A stretch of DNA of 64,000 nt from Litomosoides sigmodontis (taxonomy: Eukaryota > Nematoda > Chromadorea > Rhabditida > Onchocercidae), in assembly GCA_963070105.1 (NCBI GenBank), contig OY718805.1:5948001-6012000 (forward strand). Reading direction: 5' to 3'. Below, in pieces: positions 11,490 through 25,533 of the stretch (position 1 is its first letter; each line of letters starts with the position of its first letter). The translations under genes and the position numbers were made by a program. The notes under the pieces are model-generated. The model was not told where the DNA came from. It was given only the letters and a program-made list of their open reading frames with translations, and made no database searches.

Positions 11490-14400
11490 ATGTCAGATGC
11501 TTCTTCACTGAATTCGCTTTATGGAGATGAGGAAGGAGCGGACAATCAAGATGACGAAGATCTCGATTTTTATGCAGTCTTAAATGTGCCGAGAGATGTG
11601 AGTCCAGCCGACGAATTTAGCCTTAAAGCAGTTTTTTATCTTAGCTGGTCTTGTTGGATGACATATCCCATTCAGTGCTATGTGAATAAATATTTGTCAG
11701 TGCATTCATAACATTATGAAATTTAGTGGACTAAACCTATGCCTTATTGATTCATTAACGTTAATGAAAAAGTAGTCGAATTGCAGGCAACATTGGATGA
11801 AATTAATAAATCCTATCGGCAGAAGTGTTTGATATTCCACCCAGATCGACATCCTGATCCTGCTGAAAAAAAAAATGCAGAGAACTTTTTTTTGAAACTA
11901 CGAAAAGCACACGAAAGTAAGTCCTTTTTCTGCATAAATTTGTGATGGCATCGTTCAGTTTTTAAGCTAGAGAGATTTATGTGAAGAATTAACATTCTAT
12001 TCTTTCTATTTGTGCAGCTCTTTCCGACCCCAAACTACGAGCAATTTATGATACGGTTGGACTGCAAGGACTGGAATTGCATGGCTGGGAACTCATTCCT
12101 AAATCAGACAATGCCGAGAACATTAGACGCGAGTATGAGTTTCTTAAACGTTTGCGTGAAACAGAAATAATGCTACAACGGATTCATCCTTCCGTAAGTG
12201 TATTTATGTCAAGCTTATTAATCTTTGCTTTTTCGCAATGTTGACACCATTACGAATTTGTGGAGAAATTCGCCACATTATTGTCGGATTTAGTAGAATT
12301 CTTTATAATACGGTTTGCAGTTCATTGTTTTCAGTGCTTATTTGTCTGTAAAACATCCTTGACTGGGGTTTTTGCTGCGAATCCCGAATTAAGGTTCTTT
12401 CTTTACAGTTCATTATTCATTATTTTTTACAATTGAACCATTTCTTTTGCTTTCAAAAAGATTGGAAATTTGTGACTATGTGAAGGCAAATTTTACGAAA
12501 GTTTTCCTCTTGTATATGGTGTAGCAGTACAACTTATGGAATAGATTGCAAGTGTTTAGATGTCCTCCACAAGTTACCGGTTTATCTTTGTCTCAAAATG
12601 TTGATTGTGCTATGACGACAAAAGACAAAGTAGGCTTGAGTGGACGTGTTAAGATGAACAATGGTAAAGGCGATGGAGCATTTACGTTGCATTGGAAAAG
12701 AGTGATCTCATCATCAAGTCTGGTTGAGGTATTTGTTTGGGTTGCTTTGTGAAGTATTAAAATTAATGCAGAGACAAATTAATGTATGAGACAAACACTG
12801 TTTTCAGTTCAATACAACTTTCTCACCAGATTCGATATTGCTGGGGTGCAAATATGCCAAAAGTATATACTTGAAAAATGCAGTTGTGATACAGCCTTCA
12901 TTGCAGTATTTTCCACTTTATTCAGCAATCAATCCAGGCTGCACTTTTAGTAAGTTAATTTTCTATTTCATTCAACAGCTGCATTAAAGAGCACATTTAC
13001 ATGAAAAATTAGTTTGTGGCATTATGTTAGTTTTAAATTAATCAACCGTTGAAACTTGCCATTTTTCAGTCCTATCTAGAAATCTGCACCCATGTTGGCA
13101 AGGTTCTATAATATATCACTGCGGATTGCAATCCTCCTTAACAACATCTTTGATCCGTGCTGAACTGAATATGCCAAAGTTCCTTATTAATTTGACAGTT
13201 GGTTTTTTTAGGTCGCTTTATGTTGTGACACTTGATCACTTTCAAAGTTGCTCTTTTACTAAAAAAAAAGTAGAGAGATAATTTTGGTGGCGGAAGTTTT
13301 GTAGCAATCTATATTTATCTTCTTATATTAATGATAAATCTAGATATCACCAGCAAATTCAAATATCCGCGTTGTCTACACGAAGCGGAGTGTAGAACAG
13401 GAGTCATTCACCGAAACTTCGTGTGTATTTTCATTAATGGGTGTTATGCCAGCAGTTGCATTTGAAAGACGTTTGTCAAGATATTCTCGAATAGGATGTA
13501 ACCTGTCATTTGCTTTCCCTTCATGCCTTTTGCAAGCTAAATTTAGGTGAGCGCTCTTTATTGCTGTTGAATATGTTTTAAAATTTAGATGAGTGCTGTG
13601 TTGCTTTTTGCTCATGCGAATTACATTTAAGGTTGAAAACGGGTACCTCAGTTTACGATTATCAATTTCTCTTATGTGACAATGAAGAAGATTTAGCACG
13701 TTCAACCTTATATGGCGTTATTATACCAATTGCAGCGTTTTACTTACTTAAAGGAGTTTTTCGACACGCATGCGAACGTTTCATGTCATTGTTTGAGGAT
13801 CACTCGGAAGAGCGGCAGGTATGCAAATATCAATTAATATTGGCAAAAAAAATTGGAACTTATAGAATTACTAATTTGTTCTTATATTTCTTATCTAAAG
13901 TATATTTGTGTATGATTGTGTTAGAAAGGATTTGGAAGTTATACGTTTAGGTAGATGCTGTTAAGCGTGAAGAAGCAAGTAATGTCGTAGATTTGATGAG
14001 ACGTACAGCAGAACGAATAACAAAAGAGGAAGAACAGAAGCATGGTTTAATCATTGTTGAAGCGAAATATGGTCAAATGATCGGAGAAGGCCATAATGCA
14101 TTATCATATCCTCTGTTAGGTGATCGGATTGTCGATGTCACAGTGCCATTACAAGCTATGGTTAATGATTCGCAGTTGAGGATATATTGCGGAAAAGTAA
14201 GATTTCCTTATTTTCCCAATTAAGTGCTTTGTAATGTTTCTGTCCTCAGTAATCTCTTTGTACCATATCCAATTCAATAAAATATTTCTTTGTAACACTT
14301 AAAAAAAACATTCTCACTTGATTCGTAGTCTTATAAATGGTAAAGAAATTGGAATTATGTTTATTGAAAAATATCCTACAATATAAACACATGAAAAGTG

Positions 14401-14777
14401 TTGGTGTAATAGTAATATAATGAAGAAACTATTGCATAATCAGGTATTAAACCATGCTCTGAACATTTTGATTTTTGATTTTGTAATTCACAGAACTGCT
14501 AAAGGAACCAACTTAAGGTACATTAGTTATTGCGTCTTAGTTACTTAAGGTACCTGTATAGTCATAGTCACAAATGACATCAATAATGGATGAGAAATTG
14601 TTGGAAACATGTATTTCTGTGAATATCGTCCTGCGTTTTCAGAGTCAGTTACCGGGATTTTATGATCCATGCCCGACAGAATCGAAAATGCTACGAATCA
14701 TTTACAAATATAGAGATCGAATTCACTCCGTATCAGTGCCGGATGAAGTTGCTGTACATATACCAATGATGTGTTAG
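11490..14777 (+). CDS. DNAJC11: DNAJC11 homologue (J-domain, mitochondrial)
   Basis: J-protein of the DNAJC11 family, known in animals to associate with the MICOS/SAM complexes and cristae organisation. Eleven exons are all phase-compatible: 11490-11597, 11787-11916, 12018-12193, 12335-12393, 12545-12728, 12808-12949, 13070-13197, 13344-13546, 13632-13818, 13951-14196 and 14643-14777, about 565 residues, close to human (about 559). The J-domain starts at [10 protein letters not shown], spans residues ~26-95, and keeps the catalytic HPD (FHPDRH). A middle beta-rich region aligns with the porin-like part. A hydrophobic segment ([17 protein letters not shown]) precedes a charged helix. The C-terminal DUF3395 region contains [18 protein letters not shown]-like VDVTVPLQ and PGFYDPC. 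The small exon 12335-12393 was placed from its match to the family's GT-x-S...T-x-LF strand. Confidence 0.93.
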
Positions 14778-16973
14778 TTTTTTGGAGAACATTCTTTTGC
14801 AAATTTTTCCAAAAGTATTGCAACTTTCTGGTTAGCCTGAACATAAGTGTAGTTAATGCAGGAATTTAACAAAATTGGAAAATATTTGATTTCCTTGATC
14901 AACAGGAAGCATGAGTTTCAAAAAATTTTTGAATTTTATTTGATATGGGATCTGTTTAATGCGACAGAGAAGAATGTCGTTTTAGTAATTGAGAAGCTAA
15001 CTTATTTCGTTGTTTATAATGCAAGGTAGAACATGTTTTCTGAGGAATGCTTTTTGATTACAGCTCATCGCTTGTCTGTCTGACTGCCACGATTCGTGTG
15101 TATTGGTCATAAAGCCACTCTGGACGATTCCGCGTCGCTTGGTTGATGATTGCGTGTTGTGTGCATTAGATAACCTTCCTTGCTCCACTTTGCTTCTCTA
15201 GTTGAATTTTGTCCCGGTTTTTTGGTTTTCATAATTTCTGTGAAAGAGATTATAGTTTATTAATTTGCAATTTAATTATACATCTGGTACTGCGATTTCT
15301 GCTCTTGATATTCGAGCTGTGACGTAGGACATAGAAATCAACTTAGGTTTTTTTAGTATCATATTATAGTACTATATTATTATCTTTGTTATCACTATTG
15401 CTGCTATAGTGACGTTATCATTATTATATTATTATAAACTCCGAAATAGCTGACATTACCATTGTTATTGTTATTGTTATTATTATCTGTATCTATAACA
15501 ATATAACATGCCCCCCTTTAGGTCCATTACAGTTTTCACATCGGAGTTTTGACTTCCAAACTTAGGTTTTCTTTCGTGTTTCAGATTTAAGATAAGACTT
15601 AGGAGTTAACGCGATGACATTTTTCACCTGTTCTTTAATGTTTTTGTCAATTTTGCCGTGATTTCCATAGCAAACTGCAGTGGCGTTTTACTACATTTGT
15701 GACTGTTAAATACGGGAAGTAGCCTCCGGGGATGTCAGAAATTTGCGAAATAGAGTTCATTGGAAGAGTTTTCAGAAAGCGGTTTGTATTGTCCTTCTTC
15801 ATATGGTTTTGAGAGATTTTTTCTCCAAAAAATTTTACGGTTCATTTCTAGCGGGTTGTTCGCCCATCAGTGTTATCGATCGCAGGGACTTAATATATTA
15901 GAATTGACCGATTGCGGTTCCTTTGATAAAAAAAAGAATGTTACCGATTGTATCTCCTTGTTTCTCTTTTTTGTTTTAATAGTAGTGCTTTTCAAGAAAA
16001 AAGTGGAAACATGGCTCTGTTAAAATATCAAAAATCTATATGTGTCATATATTTCTCCTTTGGTTCCTTTTTCATAGATCGTAGAAGGTGTTAGATGTGT
16101 TGGCAAATTTCAGAGAATGTGTGATATTACTAATTTCCAATGTGGTATTTGCTAATTTCTATCTAGCACTTGCGTAAATCAATGTATTTTATAATTCAGT
16201 GTGTATGTGTGACGCAGTGTTTTCGTACCTTGGAGACAACGGTGGTACTCGAGATTAGATTCATTAAACGAATATTGTTTTGAAAGTACTTTTTCTCTAT
16301 GGAGTGTAGCAAAACAGTGTCTTCGAATGAGTTTCGTTTTATGTCATTTTCTCAGCTGTTGTTTTTACACTTTTTCTTTTGTAAGCGTTTCAATTTGTTT
16401 TACAAATCTGTTGTTAAATTTTGTTGCGGATGAAGACTTCTTTTAAAATACGAGTTCATGTCTTGATCGTTGAAATATTTAGTACTTTCTCGGCGATCAT
16501 TATGTGGTTAGTTTTAATTACCACATCAATTGTTTTCTTTGCTTTTTCAGTGCTTAGTTAGAGATAAGCATTTGAGGTGATTGCAGTAATCGACTTTTAA
16601 CTGATATTTCTATTAAAACCAATTGAGATTTGAGATATTGATTGGTAACTGAAACTTCGAAATTGATGAATCACGACCGAATAACATTTATACTTCAGAA
16701 ACTGAATATTAAGACACGAAGTTTGAGTAACCATAAATTTCATAATATTGTTCAGGTGCGACTTCATTTCTAACAGCAACAGTTAATAAATGGTTGAGCT
16801 TTTCGGCACGTATTACAATTACAATTACAATGTTGAATTGATTAATTAAATTTATGTTTATTTAGCAGTGCCACAAATTAGTCCTTTTCAGTTCGTCATA
16901 ATATTCCTTAGGTTGATTTTAGCATCGTATACTATTTTCAGTTGTTGCTTTTTTATTCAAAAAAATTTACGTT
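14778..16973. other. intergenic, low-complexity TTA/TTG tract
   Basis: No supported gene. Around 15355-15495 there is a low-complexity tract of TTA, TTG and ATT triplets. Open frames here are short and lack splice context. A TTTTCAG at about 16940 just upstream of the next ATG could serve as a trans-splice acceptor. Confidence 0.5.
15355..15495. repeat. imperfect trinucleotide (ATT/TTG)n tract
   Basis: Clusters of TTATTA, TTGTTATTG and ATTATTAT repeats are interrupted by short unique sequence; this is simple-sequence DNA. Confidence 0.7.
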
Positions 16974-18322
16974 ATGCCGGGAAAGGAGCAGTCTGGCAAC
17001 GATGTGCCCTCAGCACCGCTAGAAGGAAATACTTCATCAAACGTAATTGGTCAAAATACTTCTCTGGCAGTAAATCAACAACCATCCGTACAGCCAGTTC
17101 TTCTTGGTCCTCAGCCTCCAGTTAAGTGTGATGGGGGACTGCCACCTTACAGGTTTATTCCGTTTCACGATGTATTTACGTTAAACTTAATGATTGATAA
17201 ATATTGCTCTTTTTTTTTAAATTTAATTCATAGCTTGTTACAGTGAACCTCCTCCTTCATATCAAACAGCAATGGCATATCCAGCTGCTTCTGGACCATA
17301 CTCGACTAATTCAGATGACACATTTCCGAAGCCCTACGGTGCTCTTCCTCCATATCCCTTACTGCCACTTCCGAATCAAATGTTTCAACCAACGTCACCT
17401 CCATTACGTTTGTTTAATTTTTGATTTGCATTTTTTTCAAATGCTTTTCAGATGCACATTTTGATTAAAATGCGACCGAAATTTGCTGTAGATATTTGTT
17501 ACGTCTGATGTCGCGAAAGAAGTCTTACGTTTAAGGCCTCATTTTTCGTTTTGCACAATTCCATTACGTACAAGAAGCAGATTAAAATTGTAAAAAAGAA
17601 ATTACATTTTGACAGCTTGAAGATTTTTTGTGCCTAGCGATTACTGCGTAAGTTGGACCAGTTCATATGCATGCATAAAGAAGTGATTAGATGAATGTAC
17701 AAGAAGGGTTCAATTTCACAACACCAACTAAAAAGGCAATGTTTCATAAGACCCATCTCAACTTCACTACATATTTTTAATTAATTTTTAGCTTCTGCGC
17801 AACCTCCTCCAGTTGCAGTACCACGTGCAGGACATTGCTCCTACTGCGGAGTAAGTTCAATTTTTTTTTGACTGGCACACATCATAAAAAATGTCATTAT
17901 TTGATACTAACTGGTATACATCACAGATAAAAATTAAATTGATAAAAAATATACACAAAAATTGATAAAATTAATAAGCTAAAAATTGATACTTATTTGA
18001 TACTAAGTTTCTTCCCTCATTTAATCTTTAACTCGATTTCATCTCATTGCACTCTCCCCTTACCGGAGCCTTTTACAAATTTGTTTTCTATTGTTACCAA
18101 CTTGATAGATATTTACCTGTAAAATATACGTATTATATTTTGAATGTTCATCTTTGCACTGTCATTTTTCAGGTTGGAATTCTCTCTGGACAGACGGACC
18201 TGTTTTGTTTAATCTGTTTGATGCTGCTGGCAGTATGTACATTTCCGGTTGGTTTACTCTTTCTGTGTTTCATCCCGTGCACAGTTCACAAACGATGTAG
18301 TCACTGCCGTAGGATTGGGTAG
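16974..18322 (+). CDS. BRI3: BRI3-like membrane protein with PPxY motifs
   Basis: Small membrane protein of the BRI3 (brain protein I3) family, which in animals acts at endolysosomal membranes. Four phase-compatible exons, 16974-17152, 17244-17407, 17792-17850 and 18173-18322, give about 183 residues. The N-terminal ~100 residues are Pro/Ser/Gln-rich and hold LPPY and PPSY motifs that could bind WW domains of NEDD4-type ligases. The C-terminal domain starts with GHCSYCGVGIL, a CxxC pair. It continues with a long hydrophobic segment (LFCLICLMLLAVCTFPVGLL) and closes with a second pair, CSHCRRIG. This CxxC-TM-CxxC layout is shared by BRI3 and LITAF; the spacing and short tail favour BRI3. It is longer than human BRI3 (125 residues) because of the extended Pro-rich head. 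Confidence 0.85.
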
Positions 18323-21300
18323 TCGCTGTGCATTAAAGAATTCTCTTCGATTGAACATTTTTCACTTCATATAAATAATCAAATTCACTTACGCATCAAA
18401 ATTAAAAATTCTGATTGGTTAAACAATTAGTTCAAAGAATAAATTGATTGTCAATCAAGAAATCTCTCACTTTAGCTGTCAAGTCAGTCAAGTTTGTTAC
18501 TTAGCAAGCTCACTTACCGAAAGTTATTGTGTAAGGCATGGTAAGTATAAACTTCTCTTCAAAGGTTCTTGCTCGTTTCATCTGCAATTGCGTGTGCGAT
18601 TTGTTTTGCGTTGTTGAATATATCTATCATATAAGGCGCGTGTTTGATAATAGTAATGTTTTATGTGCAAAGCATTGAATGTTCCTTATTCCTTTGCAAT
18701 CCAATCCCTGTGACCTACTAGATTATCGAGCCGACTATGTAACCGTTGCAATTGGCTCCTGAAACTATTATAATCATAGCTTTCTAACGTTCATTTCCTT
18801 GATTTTTTTTTATTAACGTTCACTTCCTTGATTTTCATCATTTTTGTCAATTCACTGAAATTTTCTCTGAGATAGCTGTAGTGTGACCTAATTCCTTGAT
18901 ATTTCTAAAAGAATCACTTTAAAGAATTATACATTTCTTCTTTCTGCATATCATACAACTCAAGTATAATGAAAGTAAATAATTCGGAAACTGTCATCTT
19001 TACATATCACTGTGTGTTTATATAAGGAGTTCAGTTTTCCATTCTTTACTGTTGTTTGACAAGAATTACTGTTTTGTTACTGTGTTCTTTCCAGTTCATA
19101 TTAGTATTATTTATTCAGCGAAACCTCTTCTTGCAGCTGGCTATGTGATTGAGTCGAGACTTATGTTTTTTATGCTTCAAACACTAAGATAATAGGAACA
19201 GAAGTTATTCTAACATATGTTTAAGTGACAAAACTAATTTTCGTGTAGTGTACATTCACTTATTAGGAAATACCCGTATCATATTAAATGTTGGGCGAAA
19301 GTAAAGGCCAGTAATTACTTGCAGTGTAGTATGACTTTTCTCTTTCATATGGTCGATTTGTCTTTTTTGCACTTATTTCTCGTATAATTTTGTATTTTTA
19401 ATATTTGAAAGGGAATTGCATTGATAGTAAGTTTACTGTTTTGATCCGTAAAGACTTTCCATTCGAAATAAGTAGAAACAGGATTTTTGTTAATGCTGTC
19501 TGGACGAGGTTCGTGCAAAATACTTCACATTTTAATTCCATTAGTGTAGGTATTATTGATTATGCCATGTTCACTTTCCTGTTCCGCTGCACTCATTTGT
19601 TGCTAATCGTTGACAATAAAGCAACACACAATTCATTAATTCAATTGGAATTCATTGTTACACAAGGTTTCTCAGATAATGTATTCAAATTTTTGTACTA
19701 ATTTCTGTTAGCTCATAAAGTTTGAAATTACTGGATTACTTTAGCATTCTTATAATCATTTGTGTCTTTAACCTCAGTGATACGAATAAACTGTTCTACA
19801 GTGCACATGTGTTGTGTCTTATCAGTTTCAAATTTCTATGAAATTAAGTTTGAAGATATCTGCAAAGTTCTGCAACATTATGTATCTGTGCTAATGGAGA
19901 TTTGAAATGTCTGTGTTACCAGCTATACGTGTTGTAGGATGTTCAAGGAGTGTTGGGTAAAAATTTGGTTTACAAATAGCGGACGGAAAAAGAAATTAGC
20001 ATCCTATAGTTACCTGATACTTTACATTGGAGTGAATTTAAATTACATATGTAATATATTAGTTCGAATATATTAAACTACTAAAAATATAATAAATTAA
20101 TTAACCGATGAATTCGGATGAATTGTCATTGATGAAAAGTCAATGAAGGAAAAGATGCCAGCAGAGTTAGTGCTGTTATTGTAGTTGAATATGACTGATA
20201 TTGTAAGGGGAAAAAAGATTAGCATCCGATGTGCTGAATTTATCATTCTTACCCATTTCATTTCTCGGAGTTACAATGCTTTCACTTGAAAGATGCACCT
20301 TTGTGGAAGTGAACTTTTTCTGCAAGGACTAATTCCAATTTGCCGAAGTGCAATGTTCAAATCCTATGAATTGAAGTAATATCACTTAGTGTTATTTGTA
20401 GAAATGAGCAAAGTCCATGCGACTTGCGGGAAAATGAAGGAACTGCGCGAAGTGACATCTTACGGGCAATCTTACCTCTTGCTGATCCGTTTACTCATTC
20501 GATGAATGCTAAGAGCTAAACGCAAAAAATTTCTTTTTGATTGTTTGAGGCGGCTTTCTGGCATAGCACGTTTGCATTGCGTAGCACAAATTGAGGATTT
20601 GCGATTCATTCACCCATATATGATGAAATAAACTTGACATTTTGCAATTTATTCGAAATATTTGAAACTTGATATGAAATTTTGAATTCATCAATTTGAT
20701 TATTTCATTGCTTTTAATAATCAGTTAAAAAGGGGAAAGTGTCCTGTAATCTTTGACTTCAGACTAATTGTAAATCATTAAGTTCTAGATGGTGAGTGCA
20801 ACGGTACGATCTCAGAAGGTAACTAGCTATAGGACTACCTGAAAATGGGTCTGAATTCAAATACATGTATGTCTCCTGCATAATGTGCCGTTATGCTTCT
20901 TTCTCGTCTACTGCTGAAATTCTCATGGTTGAAACTGTCTAGTCCACGTAAAAAGAAATGGGTTTGTCTGCTACGAAGAAAGCACTGACGACAATATCTA
21001 AGTATTAAAAATCACAGAATATGAAAGCATTGGGATCTGTTTTCTGGAAACGTGAAAGATAGGTGGAAGAGACCTTATCGTACGGCAGTGCTTTGATACA
21101 AAAGGAAAATTGCTGCTAATCCTCCTGACATTAGCTTCGGCCATCTCGTTCTTCTCGGAATCTCTTTTTCTGCAATTTCGTTTAAATCGTTGGTGAAAGC
21201 TGTTCATTTGGTTCCAAAATGTTCCCGTTACCTTTCGAAACTAATATCAGTGCCTCTCAGTGCTTATAGCATTTCCCAAATTATTTCTAGGAAAACAACA

Positions 21301-24300
21301 AAGTGTAAGTGGAATGTTGCTTGAAGATATATCATCAAAGAAAAAATGAATTGAGAAAGGAGCATCGCTCAACTTTAATCGCATCACTAACACGACACTT
21401 CTTCTTTAGTGCAACTTCTCATACTTATTCTTCCGTTCGAAAATATGCAAATTTAATTTACGGTAGAACAAGCGTACTTGCAAGAAACAACTGACTAAAA
21501 CTGTATTATCCACATATACCTCTGCAAAATGGCTATACCTGAACCTAAAACTGTTGTGGCATGAACGTGATTTTTTCTTTTTATATTAATTAATTATTAG
21601 AATATTTTCAAATAATCCGGAAATTGAAAATCTTTGCTACGGGCAACCATAACCTAGAAGAGTGTATTTCTTATTTTCAGTACTTCTAGATGCATCACTT
21701 GTTTTCCTAAAGCTTTTCCAACCTATACTTTCTATTTTACATATGTATATCAAGTATTCAAGGGATATGCTTGCTAAAAGAGAGAAATTGAGAATTCAAA
21801 CTTCTTAAATAACCTACATGAACTGCTATTCCGAATTCCCTAGAATAATCATGTAAACAGCAAATAAACTTAGCTGGCAGCTGAATGCAATTAAGCCATC
21901 AATTATTTAATTAATCCATTCCTCATAATCGATATTTTCATTTTGCCAACAGCCATTTCTTCGTAGCAGAGAAACTTTATTATTTGCATATGTGACATCT
22001 CAATGGCTTATAAATAAATTAATATCGTATATATGTATAAGTATATAAATTCTTATTAAATTTGACAAGTGGCAGGCACTAAATTAAATGGAAATATTTT
22101 TAGTAATACGAAATGACCTGTAATGCATGTTCGTGTCGGACGATCTTATGTGACTCCTTTTGTGCTATTAGTTTCGTCTGCGAAACTGACTTACGATTGA
22201 CTTAAAGCACGTCAACAAATCGAAAGGGTGTAGGGTACTGTCCGGTCTAACTCAAACAGTTGTTCACTGCTACAAAACAACTAACTGTCCAAATCAAAGC
22301 TTTGACGATACTTTTAAATTTGTACATCGTACTTAATGCGGAAGAACTGTGAAACACTTCAAGCTGCCGAATATTGCTGTTGAGACATCCAACAATGTTT
22401 GTTACCCGAAGCAAATGAAATTTTAACAAATCCAATCATTTGCCAGTATTTCTCCCATCACTAAATTAAATTCAATAACTAATAGGCTGTTTTAAGTTCT
22501 AATACTACTGTAGCAAACTGATGATGTGACGTGAACATACCCTTCCTCTTCTTGCACATTAAAATTACCACTTTGTATCGTTTACAGGTAGTGATCAATG
22601 AAGCGTGCTAGAAAGCATTTGATTGAATTAGTTTTGGAGAATGCTTTATTAGTAGTCAATGCATTGCCACCACTTCACTTGTCATTTTGACTGTACAAGC
22701 AGCATTTCGAGAAGAGTGAAATGCAGTGAAGTCGAAGGAAGGAAAATTTGTGTTCAAACGAGTTGACAAAGTAGCTCAATTTAACCGCATATCGCTAATG
22801 CATGTGTTCGGTTGATTCGAAGTATTTAAAGAAACTTTGAACTTCAACTATAATAGTTTTTACACATTAAATTAGAAACTGTCGCATTCATTCAAATAAA
22901 GGGGATGAATTTTCACTGATAAGAGGGCTTGCACAATAAGACAAGGGACTGTTGTCCTCTTCACATTTTACTGAAATTTCATCAAACTTTGATTGGTTTT
23001 GAAGAATTGCAAGAAGCAATCATTCTGATGTTACATTTTGCTTTTCCTCTGTTTTTAAATTCCCTTCGAAATGCACAACAAAATCTATTCCTTTCTCTTT
23101 CTTTGCTCTCTCGTACCATCACAATATTTTTACCTTTTTTCGTCTAAAACAAACTTTTCTAAATTACAAAGAATATTTATGGAATGTCGTGGAGAAAGTT
23201 TTTCTCGCATTTCATTAATCCTTTTTTTTCGAATCCATCGTTTATCAATCACTTTTTTATCAGTGGAACTTCTCTTTTCTGACCTTTTTGATGGTTTGCG
23301 TTTCCGTCTGTAAGATATTCTGACATTTTCAATTTCATCAAATTCAAGGATATGGCAATGAATGTAATCTTCATTTAGCGCAGAGATATAATGCTTAAAT
23401 CTTAAATTTAATTTCTTTCTTACTAATTTCATTATTTATGCAAAAGTGAAACGTTTAAAAAGCTATCGAATAACAATTGGATTTGTCAATTTTTTTTGTT
23501 GAATTACTTGTGGGCAGTAATAAAGTGAGAAATTATTTGTGAAAAATTCATATTAAAAACTTTTAAGTTCTTTTAGGCCTAATAAACGGGTAAAAAGTTG
23601 CACTGCACGAGCAGAAACTAATTCAGCAAATAATATAGCACTGAAATTATTGTGCATTGTGTATGTTCTCAGCTAAAGTGTAGTAGTTTCACATTCAATT
23701 TGATATTTTCCTTTTCAGCAGCTAATATCGCGCAGTTGCAACGAAATAATTTAATAATTTAATGCTGCAGTTTCCTCACTACAAATTTAATTCCCTACAT
23801 CACTAATACTAATCTTTACCTTTTCCATACTAACCAACAGATGCATACAGTCCCTTGTTGATAGTTGCTTTTTTTTCTTTCTTTTCTAATTCCTTTGCCA
23901 AATGCCATAGTAACTCCTTTGTTGACATTTATTCTGTCTGATTGCGATCACATCGTAAAGCCAACAGCGCTTTTGAAATTTGACAAATGCAGTATTTTCA
24001 CACCTCATTTCGCTCCACGTCTTTTCTCTTGCAAATATTCATCTCCTCGTTTTATGAAATTAGACTCATGCAAAGAATTAGAAATTGAATTAAAAAATGA
24101 ATTGAAAGCTCAAATATGAAACTTGATAAAGTCCACTTACTACTATTGTGCTAATTATTAGCAGCCTAAGAATTTTTCAAGTAAACTTGAGAATGAAAAC
24201 TTAAAGTTTACCACTTCCCCCCCTTTTCTAATGCAACAACAGCCATTACAGCAAGACAAATATTCAGGCCTTTCAATTACTACCTCTTATCTTCTTTAAA

Positions 24301-25533
24301 AAAATCACAAATTAACCTTATCTTTGGGGTCAGCGCTTCAAGGCTTAAAAGTTAATAATACAATTGCGGAGACTTGTGCAACTTCATTTCCGTATGTGTT
24401 GAAGGACAATTTTACAAAAATATATAAAATTTTCATAGTTTGTTATTATTAGGCAAATGTGAAGTTGCGATACTTATATGATGTAGAAGTTTGTGCGGCA
24501 CTTATGCATGCTTAGCTTTCGTTGTTCCAACACAACAATAGGATTTTGACGTTCTTTTCACAAGGGAATTCAGATTTCAATTGGAGAAAAAATTTTCAAT
24601 TAGTTTTTTTGCTTTTATTTCATAACATAAAGCTCTCCAAATATTTCACTGCAGTACAATTTCCGATCTATGATCGTTCACGAAAAATCAGTTACGAAGG
24701 CTGAAACAAAGTGAAAAAGCCGATATAATGAAATTTTTTAGGTCATCGTTGATGAAAATGAAATGGATGACTTTTGTAATTACTTGACAACAGTATTTGT
24801 ATGAAAATGTGATATCGAGTTGCATGGTCATATTCAAAGTTGTAAATGTTGGAATAATTTCGCACAAGTGCAGGATTCAGTCTTCCTCCGAAATAAGAGA
24901 AAATTAAAACTGGGAATAAAGTTGCGGTAATTCAGGAAAAGAATTCTAACATTTCGATAAATGGTGATAATATACTACTTATGAATAACCTATTCATTTG
25001 TCCTAACTTTTATTGTACTTCATTTTTGTTCAAATACATCGACTCATTCGCTTTCATTCCTTTCGCAAAATTTGCATTTCTTTTCCCTTATAACTGACCG
25101 CTGTTGATTGATTACATCACACGAGTTAACTTCTGCTACCGTCCACTGACTAATTATTTCTGCCAATATTCACATCCGAGGAGGGCGCCACGGCTCCATA
25201 ATCTAGGCTTCCTTTATCTTCAGTGTTTTTTAATCAACCAATTCGCATCATATGCGACCGTATATGACAATGCTTAAAGAATCAGACTAGGCATTTTCAT
25301 TCCTTAGAGAAATGAGTACCTCGGGTGTTAGACGGGTAATGTCTCGGAATCAGTAGCTAGAGAAGTTTGTTTCTTCAAATCATCAATCACTTTGAAGTTT
25401 GTGCTCCTTGCCATAAGCGCTCAACAAATCCTCTCATTGTGAGCCTTCATTTAAGAAAATTACGAAATAGAAATGTTAGATAGAAGAAAGAAATGCTTCC
25501 TGCGGAAATCACTCTTTGATAACGGAAGCTGTT
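18323..25533. other. 7-kb gene-poor region
   Basis: No gene could be supported across about 7 kb of AT-rich sequence. One Lys/Arg-rich open frame on the minus strand at 23130-23432 ends at a possible donor (AAAAAG/GTAAAA). It might be an exon and is listed separately. A near-direct duplication of about 23 bases occurs at 18787-18832. The region may be regulatory or intergenic, or hold long introns of an unrecognised gene. Confidence 0.4.
23130..23432 (-). CDS. possible basic exon, unknown
   Basis: An open frame of about 100 codons on the minus strand starts with ATG and is strongly basic (runs such as RRKRKPSKRSEKR and RWIRKKRINEMREK). It ends at AAAAAG followed by GTAAAA, which could be a donor site. 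An internal TTACAG before the basic run could be an acceptor. No homologue or partner exon was recognised. In AT-rich DNA a frame this long could be chance. Confidence 0.2.
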   Translation of the reverse strand: MKLVRKKLNLRFKHYISALNEDYIHCHILEFDEIENVRISYRRKRKPSKRSEKRSSTDKKVIDKRWIRKKRINEMREKLSPRHSINILCNLEKFVLDEKR

